A stretch of DNA of 64,000 nucleotides. Source: Melieria omissa (taxonomy: Eukaryota > Arthropoda > Insecta > Diptera > Ulidiidae). The stretch spans positions 5,787,351 through 5,851,350 of the forward strand of contig OZ020267.1 in assembly GCA_963971225.1 (NCBI GenBank), read 5' to 3'. Position 1 is the first letter of the stretch. Each line of letters starts with the position of its first letter. The notes under the pieces are model-generated. The model saw only the letters and a program-made list of their open reading frames with translations. It was not told the origin of the DNA and made no database searches. Shown here one piece after another: positions 31,960 to 42,850 of this stretch. A program made the position numbers and the translations under genes.

Positions 31960-34180
31960 TTTTTAGGTTAACATGTCTCTTTATGTGTCTATCCATTTTA
32001 TGTCTGTAAGCCCAATTTTTTATCCTCCAGTTATCTATTCTTCAATTATCTGACTGTTTAACTCCTTTTAAGTTTACCTTTTTATGTGCTATCCATACAT
32101 CCGTCTTTTCCGTCCGTCTTTTGTTCTGATCTTTCATTTGTCTATAAGTTTTTCAATTATCTGACTGTTTTTAGGTTTGTCTTTTCATATGTTATCCATA
32201 CATCTGTCTTTTGTATCGTCTTACAGTCCAGTCATCTGTGTGTGCATGACTTCACCACATCAGAAACCCTTCATTTATTAATCTGTTTTATCATAAGTTC
32301 ATCTATTTCTAACTTTTCATCTGCTATCTTTTCTTCCGTTTAGCTTTCTGTCTTACATTCCAGCTTCTTCATTAGTTCATGAGATCGAAAGTCTTTTATC
32401 TATTAGTCTGTCTCACTATGAGCTTATCTAATTATCTGTATAGATTGTTTATCTTATTCAATTCTAAAGTCATCTAAGTTGGTTCTTTTTTTATCTGAGC
32501 ATCAGATCGCTCATCTATCTAAATTTTTATATTATTTATTCATCTGCCTATTTTTTGGTATATATTTTACTGTCCAGACATCTTCTGCCCATACATTGGT
32601 TCATTTGATCATAAAATGGTTTTTATTTATACATCTGTTTCTTGATATGTCAATCCATTCATTCGCCTATCTGTCCATATTTTTTACTTTAAACTTTACT
32701 ATACGTGTTCCTTTTGTCTGTTTCACCTTGAGTTAATCTGTTTATCTGCAAAGTATTTAAGTTAGATTATCGTTTGTTTATCTGATCATCAGATCGCTTA
32801 TCTATTTATCATCTTTCTATTTATTATATTTTTTTAACTGCCTTTTTGTCGGTCTTTTTGACTATTCAGGCATCTTATGCCCATACATTGGTTCATCTGA
32901 TCATATAATCGTTTTCATTTATTCATATGTTTCCTTGAAACTTGACTTCACTTAAAAGTTCACTACACTTATGTCCAGTTCGTCTGTCTCAGACGTTTCT
33001 ATCTGTTCGACCTTAAAGATATCTATCGATGGTCCTTTGTTTATCTAAGCATCAGATCGCTAATCTATCAATTTATTCGATTTATTTATCTGTCTATTCT
33101 TTGATCTTTTCCGCTGTCCAGACATCTTCTGCCCATACATTGGTTCATCTGATCAGATAATCGTTTTCATTTATTCATCTGTTTCCTTGAAACTTGATTT
33201 CACTTAAAAGTTCACTACACTTATGTCCATTTCGTCTGTCTCACCATGAGCCCATCTATTTATCTGTATAATCGTGTATCTGTTCGACCTTAAAGATATC
33301 TATCGATGGTCCTTTGTTTATCTGAGCATCTGATCGCTAATCTATCAATTTAGTGGATTTATTTATCTGTCTATTCTTTGATCTTTTTCGCTGTCCAGAC
33401 ATCTTCTGTCCATACATTGGTTCATCTGATAAGATAATGGTTTTCATTTATTCATCTGTCTCCTGATGTACTAATCGATTTATCCGTTTATCCGTCCATC
33501 TGCTCGACCTTCAGTTCATCTGTTGAATTGTATATATATTCAATTCTAAAGGTATCAATGTCACTTTGTCTGCCTATCTGACCATCAGTTCCCTCGTCTG
33601 TTTATCCTTATTATCCTTATCCTTCCATCTATTAGACTTTACAGTCATCTGTCCATAAGGAAAAACATCTAAGCATATTCTGTTCATTTATTCATCTGTC
33701 TTCTCATGTGTCCATTCGATTATTTACTCAGTTATATTCCGATCAACTTTGGAGTTTTTGTCTTATTATTTGATCGTTAACTCGCTCTTCTGTCTTTTTG
33801 TTCATCTACCTATTCTTCCGTTTATTTTATTGCCATTCGTTAATTCATCTGATAGCATATTTTTGCACTTATTCATCTCTTTTTTGTATATTTTCGATTA
33901 TTTATTGTTGTACATATGTCGTGATCTATTCATTCATTTTTCATCTGTTTAACTTTAAAATTTTCTATACGTTCTTGTGTTTATTTCCCAATAAATCTCA
34001 TCTTTTTTTAACTGTCTTTTTATTCATCTCTCAATTCATTGCATATCTCATAACAACCAATTTATCCATCTGTTACTTTGTCCGAATCATTGTACGTTCG
34101 CATAATTTTCAATTTAAGCACTTATCTCTCTATGTATTTATGTGTCAATTCAAATATCCATTGGACATTCTAGTCCAGTG
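31960..34180. repeat. Pyrimidine-rich TCTA/TCTG array with a higher-order unit of about 250-290 bp
   Basis: The + strand is dominated by TTTATCTGTC, CATCTATC and TTCATCTG words. A longer block with ATACATTGGTTCATCTGATC recurs at 32591, 32883, 33135 and 33412 (spacings 292, 252, 277), each accompanied by GAGCATCAGATCGCT and CCAGACATCTTCTG. The outer parts are more degenerate. The open frames in this stretch are low-complexity translations. Confidence 0.8.
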
Positions 34181-34347
34181 ATGGCCATTTTGCTGCTCAC
34201 GAGAAGCATACGAGTAGCAGGATGGCCCCTACTGTTCTACTCACTCGTTGAATGTCCATCTTACTACACTGTTTAACACAAAAACGTGCCGAGCTGCACT
34301 GTATTTGACAAAATCTTAAAGAATTTAGATTTTTTTAAGCCATTTAA

Positions 34348-34588
34348 CCGTAGATGGAGCTTTGTATCAAAAATTATACATTTAGTTTTTTGTTATATTA
34401 CAACTTTTTTCAGAATATTATTAATTTAACCATTCTTTGTGACTTTGTTGTGTTGGGATTATGCTTGTTTAAAACCATCTATCACACTTTTTTAAGAAAG
34501 AGGTCTTGAGAAAATTGAAAAGTTTATAATTCTCTCCTTTGTATACATAAGATAGCATTCCTTAATTTTTTTAAAGCTCGATCTACGG
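34348..34588. mobile_element. TTAA-flanked MITE, family T2, copy 2 (241 bp)
   Basis: TTAA lies at 34344-34347 and 34589-34592. The ends are CCGTAGATGGAGCTTT and AAAGCTCGATCTACGG. It aligns along its full length with 15581-15822 in the same orientation. No ORF of its own. Confidence 0.85.
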
Positions 34589-34592
34589 TTAA

Positions 34593-36049
34593 AAATACAA
34601 AAATCCTCACTTACTTTCAGTTATTTAAAACGATTCAATATTCAATATTTATTAACAATGTGCTGTCTCCTTTTTCTTAAAATTATAAAAAAGTATTCTC
34701 GTTAAAAATTTGATTCCTTCATCATTTTGTTGATTTAAAACTTACGCATTCGATTCAATCGAAATGCAAACTGAATCCATCTTTACATTCTTATTTCACA
34801 TTGCATGCGCGCCTTCGCCTTCGCCATCGACGTCTCCAATTCAATTAACCCGCCGCCCTTCACTCGAAATGCCATCAGCTTCAATGCGTTTCAATTGAAA
34901 TTGCACTCGATTCCGTGTTCGCGCCTTTAATTGCATTTTCCACGCTTTTAAGTGCTTTCTATTTTCTTCAATGCTCTACGGGAAAAATTCGCCGCTGTTT
35001 CGTTTCGTTTCGTTTGTTGTTGTTCTTATACTTTATGCGAGTCTGCGAGTTCGCGTGCCTCCATAATTTTACACGCTCCGCATTCGCCACTCCCCGTTCG
35101 TGCACGCGCTGCGCCGCACCCGCAGCGGCGACGGTTTCGCATTGCGCACCCTTAACCCTAATGAGCTCGCCTTACACCTGCTAAGCTTTTATCTTGAGAT
35201 CTTGTGCGGCGTGCGGCGTACGATTACCATTTAATTAAAAACTGCAGAATAATATTTTTCACTGTGCGCTTTCCGACGCCTTCTTATCCACTTCTGGATG
35301 TCGTCGTCGTCTGCGTCTCGTCGCCGGTTTGTGCGCCTCCGTTTTACAGTCTGCACACTTCAAGCTCTCTTGCACACGGCACAAATAATCGTAATGAAAA
35401 ATGTCAGCGACGCGACTTAAACAATAAACACTTAAATGCGGACATTAAAAAACACACAACACACTGAACGCCCAACGAACGAACGAACCAACGAACAACT
35501 TAAATGCGCATTTTCATTATTTTTAAACCTTTGTCGGCGTGTCGCGCACCGGTAATCCTTCTACTTGCTTTACGATTTTGCGATTCAAGAACATTTTAAC
35601 GCGACTGTGTTCCTAAGGATCTGAGAGTTTAATGGCAGTGCAGGTTGTAACTTTGTAGTTAATATATTTTTATTTTTTGGTATCTTGAGTGAGCACCTTT
35701 AAAGATTTATTTAAAGACAGACAGAAGTTGTTGAATTTTTACAGAAGACATGTTTTCATTTAAAAGAGTTCATTCTTTTTGTAATAATTTCTAAAAATTT
35801 TAAATGAATTTATGAGAGCAAGAATTTTGTTAATTTTTCTAACAATTGAAAAATTTGTTTTCGTTCCTTCCCATAAGTTGCTGTGCTTCTGTGCTGCTAT
35901 TGATAGATCTCACTTTATATGTCTGGGAGTATTGTACTTCCCTGAGTTGGGTAAAGTGCCTAAGCATTCTGTCAAATCACTGCTCCAATGCGCTGAAAGC
36001 CTAAGGCAAAACGCCTGAGCCGAAACTTGGACAATTTGTTTGAGTTACC
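34593..36049. other. Unique DNA with a GC-rich core, no gene
   Basis: The part at 34.8-35.5 kb is GC-richer and single-copy in appearance, with a GTTTC run near 35000 and an AACG run near 35467-35500. AT-rich sequence follows. Nothing coding is supported. Confidence 0.4.
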
Positions 36050-36362
36050 ACTGGACACTGCACCATTGGAAGAAGAAGAAGCTGTGGAGATAAGGAAGAA
36101 GTAGAAACGATTCAACACTTTCTGTGCCACTGCCTGGACTTGCAGCAACGCAGACTCTGTACCCTCAGGTTCAGATTCCTGATGGTCCCGACTAGCGAAA
36201 ATTGAATTTCCGGATCTGCTCTCCTTTATGAAGAGTTCGAACTGGTTTGCCCCGGAATGAGGCTGATTGGTGAGCTCAACAACCCTTTAAGAACAGATTC
36301 GAAATGGGCCAATTTGGCATTCTCTGTGCCGAACACAACCTTCCCTACCTAACCTAACTTAA
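36050..36362 (+). mobile_element. 3' end of a non-LTR retrotransposon ORF2 with a CCTAA tail
   Basis: A frame at 36083-36202 encodes 40 residues starting CGDKEEVETIQHFLCHC, the C-x-H-x-C-H-C zinc-knuckle end typical of ORF2 proteins in I/Jockey/LOA-type elements. It stops at TGA 36203-36205. About 140 bp of 3' UTR follow and end in CCTACCTAACCTAACTTAAC. The 5' part is missing, as in most 5'-truncated copies. The clade is an inference. Confidence 0.7.
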
Positions 36363-36595
36363 CCCAAGCGATCATTATCTCACCAGCTTGTAACGCCCAA
36401 GGAACACCTTCTGGTGCTGTTAGGGACCCAACAAGGTCTATCATGGTCAACCAATCCTAACATAACCTAAACTTCCAATATTCGTTTGAAGTGTTTGTCA
36501 TAACACGTTTTGGAAAAACTGTGTTGTACGCAAAATTTCCGTTTGAAATGTTACTAAAAAAATTGATGTTGTATACACAATTTAAATGTATATAA

Positions 36596-36672
36596 TTTGT
36601 GGTATCACAATGAGCCATTCAACCTAACTGACTGTCTCTCATACAGAAGCAGCGACTCAGCCAAACTTTAAC
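36596..36672 (+). repeat. SINE 3'-end fragment
   Basis: AATTTGTGGTATCACAATGA followed by GTCTCTCATACAGAAGCAGC matches the distal part of the SINE at 37248-37645 (complement strand there). Only this 3' piece is seen. Confidence 0.55.
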
Positions 36673-37247
36673 CACAAAAAAACCAAATCGATATTTCGTA
36701 AAGTACGCATGGCGATAGGTTGGACAGTCAGGCGACAATGAAGACAATTGTGTTCAACTATAACATATATCACTCAAACAGTTCAGCAATGTTGGGAAGC
36801 AGAGGAAATGCCAAAGCCTAAAAATCTAAGATTAATTCGATGCATGCACGTAACAGCAAAAAGGACAATAAGACAGTAGCCGGACAAAGTTACCAAGAGC
36901 TGTGTCAACCTGCCAACTAAACAGATGAGATGAGATGAAATAAGATGAGATTCTCTATTTTTGGATGTGAACTTGAAGAACAGTATGAGAATAAAAGTTT
37001 CTTGGCATAGTTAGAAGAACTAACAGAGCTGTCAGACTGCAAAAGACAAGCGACGTTCATACGATCGTAGGTAGGTGTAGAAATTTTGTCATACAAAACT
37101 TTTCGATGGGACTACCGAACCAGCACAGGTTTATAATATGATGCTATCTTCTAATATGTCTATCCTCAAATAGACTAATGGGTATAGAGTCGGTTTACCG
37201 TACAATAATAAGTGTAAATATAGAATCAGTATATATTTGTAGGTATA

Positions 37248-37645
37248 GGTTAGGTTAGGTTGCGGTGGCTGCCTCTGTATGAGACACACTTAGGCCTCTT
37301 AACGGGCCCGTTGTGATACCGCATATTTCACCCGTTTTTTGAACTGTGTATGCAACACTGGTTTGCCAACATATGTTACAGCACACATTCTAAACGGATG
37401 GGGAAAAGGAGGGGAGGGGACCTACAGTTCAACGCCGAACGGCGATTGGCAGTTTTTTCATTCACATTTGGAGGTTTTGCCATTGCCTGCCAAGAGCGCA
37501 CTCGTGCGATTCTTGTAATTCTCATTCCCTTCATGTGGGTAGCGATAGAAGTAGATGAGTTTTTTTTCCAGCCCGAGCCAAGAATCGAACCCGGGGCGCT
37601 CAGTATGAGAAGCCAGCGCGCTACCCGCTGAGCTATCGAGGCCGG
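37248..37645 (-). mobile_element. Full-length tRNA-derived SINE (398 bp) with 12-bp target duplication
   Basis: The direct repeat TTTGTAGGTATA lies at 37236-37247 and 37646-37657. Read on the minus strand, the element starts CCGGCCTCGATAGCTCAGC with an A box, a CAT at the anticodon position (GGCTTCTCATACTGA) and a B box (GGTTCGATTCTTGG), so a tRNA-Met-like head is plausible. The body matches the copies at 2572-2873 and 3331-3545. The 3' end reads GTCTCATACAGAGGCAGCC and finishes in CCTAACCTAACC. The tail resembles that of the non-LTR end at 36362, a possible mobilising partner. It is transcribed, if at all, from the internal Pol III promoter. Confidence 0.9.
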
Positions 37646-37859
37646 TTTGTAGGTATAGAATAGAATAGATTATATCCTCTGCCATATTGAAACAACGTTT
37701 GGTCATCTTGTGTGTCTTTCATTTTACTGAGAGTGAATAAGTTTCGGCTCGAGAACCTGAGCCTTTACTATGGTTTTCAAAGCTCTGAAACTCATCTTTT
37801 CCTGAACTGCAACATCGATAAATTGTTTGTCCATTTTACGCTCCTTTGAGTTCATCCGT

Positions 37860-38161
37860 CTGAAAGAGGTCTCGGTACTACAAATAAATCAATCATATTT
37901 TTACAAATTACCAGAACGAAAACAAGTCCGATTGAAGTAATGAATACCATTACTCAGCCATCAGATTTACCTGATTTAGTTCCCTGCGACTTTTTCTTGT
38001 TTGACTGAGAAAACCATTAGAGAACAAAGCAGAAAATCGAAAACGATTCTGATGGCCATTGAGAATATTGAGTACCACATAGGTTTTGAAGATTGTAACA
38101 CTCGCTGGCGTGAGAACGTTGCACTCGGTGGACTTTACTCCAAAAGATACAATGTTAGTTT
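37860..38161 (+). pseudogene. Possible mariner-family transposase C-terminal fragment
   Basis: Broken frames give PCDFF-like residues near 37980 and then a piece ending IGFEDCNTRWRENVALGGLY (38060-38150). This resembles the F-x-x-C-x-x-R-W...C-V-x-x-x-G-x-Y-F end of a cecropia/maT-like mariner transposase. Stops and frameshifts are present. It abuts the TTAA element at 38166. Confidence 0.4.
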
Positions 38162-38165
38162 TTAA

Positions 38166-38879
38166 CCCTTTCGACTCCAAAGTTGCCTGAGTGCAAGTTC
38201 ACCTATTTGTCATCTTATAGCAAAAGCAACGATTGATTTATGGGTTTAATTTAAGTAGGCACCAACAAACTAATATTTTTAGAAGTGAATTCAAAGCCAA
38301 TTCCAAAAATTTTACTGTTATCCCCAAAATAATTTCCAATGCTTTGCAGCGATATCAATGAAAGTTTGTGTTCTAATTGAAGTCTACGAATTGGTCGCGT
38401 TTGATCAAAACTCTGTTTCTCTAATAATGGTTAAATAAAATCAAAAAGTGATAATTTTCTATTTTTGTATATATATTAAGTAATTTTTTTATAATTAAAA
38501 ATTACAAAATTTATTTAGTACACGGGTGGTTGCGGGAGCCTAGGCCTCAGTCTCGCGTAAGCGGACAGTCGTGCCAGTCAATTAATAAAATTATTATTAT
38601 TTATTACAAAATTTATTTATTCCGTTTTAAGCTCAAAAGTAAACTTCGCACACGCACTACAAAAGTGACACAACTCAAAATTTTTCATTTTCGGGTTTAT
38701 GTGTTAATACTGTGCACAATGCATCAATCTACCAATCAGCAAAAGCTCAGTATATTTTGTTGTTGTTGTTAACTGTGGCAAAAATACAGTTAGGTCTCTC
38801 TTCATGTCAGAAGTTTGCTGCTATTTGATCGCTGCAGCTCAATGAAAAAGAGTAATACTGAGACATAGGAGTCGAAGGG
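38166..38879. mobile_element. TTAA-flanked element, family T1, copy 2 (714 bp)
   Basis: TTAA at 38162-38165 and 38880-38883 flanks ends CCCTTTCGACTCC and GGAGTCGAAGGG. It is inverted relative to the copy at 15897-16585 and lacks that copy's 165-bp insert. It carries its own 85-bp retro-insert at 38518-38602. No transposase ORF. Confidence 0.88.
38518..38602 (+). mobile_element. 85-bp retro-insert with 17-bp target duplication
   Basis: ATTACAAAATTTATTTA occurs at 38501-38517 and again at 38603-38619. The insert between starts GTACACGGGTGGTTGCGGGA, is GC-rich, and ends in an AT-rich tail (AATAAAATTATTATTATTTA). This is the form of a severely 5'-truncated LINE or short SINE inserted by target-primed reverse transcription. 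The source family is unknown. Confidence 0.75.
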
Positions 38880-38883
38880 TTAA

Positions 38884-40559
38884 GAATAATCTTGTATTTT
38901 TAATTTTGTCAGTGAATCCTCGGACTTTTGTTGCTGTACAGATGTGTATAGAGCAACATATAAGGTACAATACATCCTAGAAAAATCTGATTTAATTAAA
39001 GTTTTATCTCGTACTTTAAAATTCACCATTTCACCGTGGGCACAATAGATTTCAGAGTAAATTGCACACAAGAAAAATCCCACTTTGTAATGCGAACACA
39101 AATAATAAATATTTAAATATGTTGCGTATACGCCAGGGTGCACCACACACACCGTACAACCGCCGCTGTGTGCCGTGTAACAAAACGTACGTGCAAGGAC
39201 AAACGCACATCGACATTGCAATACGTATTCAACGTTGCATACAAACCGGAAAACACAAAAGAACAGAAAAGTGTGCGCGCTTTAATCATACAAAGGGGAT
39301 ATTTGCTGTGTGTAAACTTCAGGAGCACACTCGACCACGACCTAATAACAGCGAACACACATACTTATATTAGCACATAGGTGTATATATGTATATGTGT
39401 ATGTAATTTTGTAATGTTGTTGAGTGTGTGTGTGCGTGCATTTGATGAAAAGAATTTCAAGTTTCGAGCGAACTTCATTACACTCAACAATGGCGTAGCG
39501 CGCAAAAATAAGTTGATATGAATTAAAAGAATTTTTCGCATTTTTGTGCAAATGCACAACAAGACGAATGGGCTGTTGGCAATAAAGAAACACAAACACA
39601 CACTCACACACACACAGACATTGAAAGGAAAACAATGAAAAGAGAAACAGCAAACCGAAGAAAGTCGCCACGCACTTTCAGAACATTCCTGGCGCAGGAC
39701 AAATGTGCCAACATTGACTGTGCGGGCTGTGAATTCCATGCTGCACACAAAAGAATGCCCAACAAGATGACAAAGGAACAAAAAGAAACAGCAAATTCAA
39801 AAACAAAAAAATAATACAAAACAAAATTAAAACGAAAGAAAGAAACAGCATAAAACGCAATAAAAAGTAGTAGGACGCAAGCGAGCTCTCGTTGTCGTTC
39901 TCGCTGTTGGTCACACACACCCAAACGAGCGTCCAAAGCAGCGGGGCAGGGCGGCGCCTCGGGCGTGCACGGTGCGCATTTCGTCTGCCATGTCAGTGAC
40001 ATGCTGCGCATTACGTGAGCGATGAGCTGCGACGCGAAGACAACAGATCAGCGTCTCGGCGGCCAGTTGCGAGAGATGGACCTAAAATTACATTCGCTAT
40101 CAATAAAAATAATAATAAAAATTTAAATGCGTGCTTAGAGCGCTGATTGAGCGGCGTGCACTGCCTGAGGTTGTGAAATGTAGACAAAAATTAGGGCGAT
40201 TTGCTGTGCCAATGTCAAAATGTCGCTCGCTACATTTGCCCAACTTTCTAGTGTATTTCTGTGTGTGAGTGTGTGTGTGCGTTTGCAATAGAAACTCACT
40301 CAAGCGTGAATAAATTTGAAATAATGAAGTATTGGCCTCGCTTAAGCAGGAAAATGCCACTCGCTCTTCTACCTCTCTCTCTCCGTTTATGCCTTTGCGT
40401 TTTGCCTTCCCTACATAAAACAAGCAAGAAATGAGTATATGGCTTGTTTTATTTTTTGTTGTTATTTTTTTGTTCTTATTTCTACATTTCTGCAAGCAGA
40501 TTTTTAACTAAACTTTTGCCAAAGTTGAAAAATGTATGGTAAAGTTTTTACTCGCTGCC
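38884..40559. other. Unique DNA with CA microsatellites, no gene
   Basis: CA/GT runs lie near 39425, 39590-39620, 39912-39920 and 40262-40282, and A-rich sequence at 39775-39860. Overlapping open frames on the minus strand (about 39365-40011) have no domain. A CTCTCT run lies at 40372-40382. Confidence 0.4.
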
Positions 40560-42850
40560 TACTTGTTGTTGTTGCTGTGAACGTTTTTGTTTCGTCTTAT
40601 GCAATTTTTGTTGTTGTTGTGGTGCTGACTTTCGTATTTTTTGAATTGATGCTTTCACTGGCTCGTTGCTCAGTCTATGGCCGCAAGGTTTTGTGTTGTC
40701 TTTATGTTCCTTTTTACGAACTGTCCCTTCCTCCCCCTTCGCTGGACGTTTATTTCGAAAAGAGAAAAACAATTCAAACAAAGTTGTTGTTGTGTGAAAA
40801 AAATATTAACTTCTGAGGAAATTTGTCAGTATTAACTGGGAGCTTTTGGTGCTTATTTTTTTCAAGCGCAGATTTCTGTGCTGTTTTGGCAAACTTGGGT
40901 TTTGTTTTTAATTCCTTAAAAAATAATTTCATTCTTATTCTAAGAAGCAGCAACTTAAAAGATGAAAAGTCTAAAGGTTTCATTGTTTTTTTTCGCCAAG
41001 TGATTTTGCAGCTTTTGTCTTAGCAAGTTGCGGCTGTTGTGTGCAACCTTTTGTTGTTGTTTTGCGTTGTCATTGTCGGTAATTGTTGCTTTAAGCGCAG
41101 CAGTTGTTGTTGTTGCTTCTGCTTCTATTCCGGTTTGTAATTGTTTTGTAACTGTTTTTAATAAGCAGTTGTTGTTGTTGCTGTTGTTATTGTTAGCACA
41201 TAATTATTACTGTGGTTATTGTTGTTGTTGTTTTATTGTTTTTGTTGCTGGGCTGCAAATTTTTAGGTGTTGTTATGGCTCTATAGTATATTTTGTAGTT
41301 GTAGACAGATTTTTCAAGCAGTTGTTGCTGTTGTTGTTAGTGTTGTTGTTAACACATAATTATTTCTGTTGTTGTTGTTATTCTATCGTTTTTGTTGCTG
41401 GGCTGCAAATTTTAATTTGTTATTGTTGTACATTATCTCTTGTTGTTGTTGGGAACGTTATATTTATCGATTGTTGTTGTTACTGTAGACAGACTTTTCA
41501 AAATGTGGTTGTTGTTGTTGTTGTAGTGGACACAGGGGTTTTGCTGTTGAAAAACAAATTTATTCCATTGTTGTTGTAAATATAACAGTTTTTACTGTCG
41601 TTTTGTTGTTGCTGTTTTGATGGTTGCAGCATTTCCTTATGTTGTTATTGTTGTTGTAAGGGTGACAGTGTTTCCTATCGTGATTGTATCTGCTGTTGTT
41701 ATTGTTGTTGTCAATATGAAATATATTTTCTTATCGTGTTTGTTGTTGCTGTTGTTACTGTTTCAAAATGTCCTACTGTTGTTATTTTTTTTGTAAATGC
41801 AACATTTTTTGCTGTCGTTGTTGTTGTTGCTATTGTAAAGTAGTAAAAGTGTCCTATTAGTGTTAGTGTTGTTGTAAATAGACAAAATCTTTGCTTTCAT
41901 TATTGTTGTTGTTGTTGTTATGACTCTTGGAAGTACTATTAATGTTATTGTTGTTGTAAACACAAAAAAGTATATAGTTTTTTTGATGTTGTTGTTGTAA
42001 TTGTTACAAAATGTCCTACTGTTGTTATTGTTGTTGTAAATGCAACAGTTTTTTGCTGTCGTTGTTGTTATTGTTATGGTTAAAAAGTCTCCTATTAGTG
42101 TTAGTGTTGTCGTAAATGGGAAACTATTTGCTTTCATTATTGTTGTTGCTGTTTTTATGACTCTAGTAAGTATTATTATTGTTATTGTTGTTGTAAACAC
42201 AAAATGTGTATATCGTTTTTATTGATGTTGTTGTCGTAATTGTTACAAAATGTCCTACTGTTGTTATTTTTGTTGTAAGTGCAACATTTTTTGCTGTCGT
42301 TGTTGTTGTTGCTATCGATATAGTTAAAAAGTGCCCTATTAGTGTCAGTGTTGTTGTAAATAGAAACATTTTTGCTTTTATTATTGTTGTTGCTGTTGTT
42401 ATGACTCTAGCAAGTACTATTGTTGTTATTGTTGTTGTAAATGCAACATTTTTGTAATCGTTTTTATTGATGTTAGTGTTGTTAGTGTTAGAAAATGTCC
42501 TATTGTTGTTATTGTTTTTATAAATACAAATTTTTTGTTTTGTTTTTATGACTCTGGCTGTACTATTGTTGTTATTATTATTGTAAAAACAAAATTATTT
42601 GCTTTAATTTATTTTGTAGCTTTTATTATATATTATAGTTACAACATGTCCCATTGTTGTTATTATTGCTGTAAATACAACATTTATTGCAATTATTATT
42701 GTTGTTGTTTTATCCAAATAATTTTTCTATTGTTTCTGTTTTTGTAAACAGGTCTTTATCAGATGTTTCAAACATAGTATTTTTGTTGTTGTTATTGATT
42801 TATTGTTGTTGTTGTTGTTTTTGTAAGAATTGAATTGTTTCTCTCGTTTA
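40560..42850. repeat. Strand-biased GTT/TTG-rich region with a roughly 240-bp higher-order repeat
   Basis: The + strand is almost wholly TTG/GTT/ATT-rich. A 150-bp block recurs at 41239 and 41392 (TGCTGGGCTGCAAATTTT). A longer unit marked by AAAATGTCCTACTGTTGTTA recurs at 41765, 42008, 42247 and 42492 (spacings 243, 239, 245), with ATGACTCT, AGTGTTAGTGTTGTTGTAAA and TGCTGTCGTTGTTG between. The long V/L/C-rich and N/T-rich frames here are translations of the repeat. Confidence 0.85.

Noticed and set aside
36340..36362. CCTAA repeats here and at 37248-37262 as telomeric or interstitial telomere DNA
   Set aside because: They are the 3' tails of a LINE and a SINE; flies do not use this telomere repeat.
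37577..37645. Possible functional tRNA gene on the minus strand
   Set aside because: A and B boxes are present, but stems are imperfect and the sequence is the head of a SINE with a body, tail and target duplication.
39365..40011. Overlapping minus-strand frames with hydrophobic stretches, considered as missing receptor TM exons
   Set aside because: No class A motifs (no GN in TM1, LAxAD, DRY or W in TM4) and no matching donor; hydrophobicity comes from A-rich DNA read in reverse.
41028..41579. 183-codon V/L/C-rich open frame resembling membrane segments
   Set aside because: It is the literal translation of GTT/TTG repeats; the opposite strand gives N/T-rich frames of similar length.
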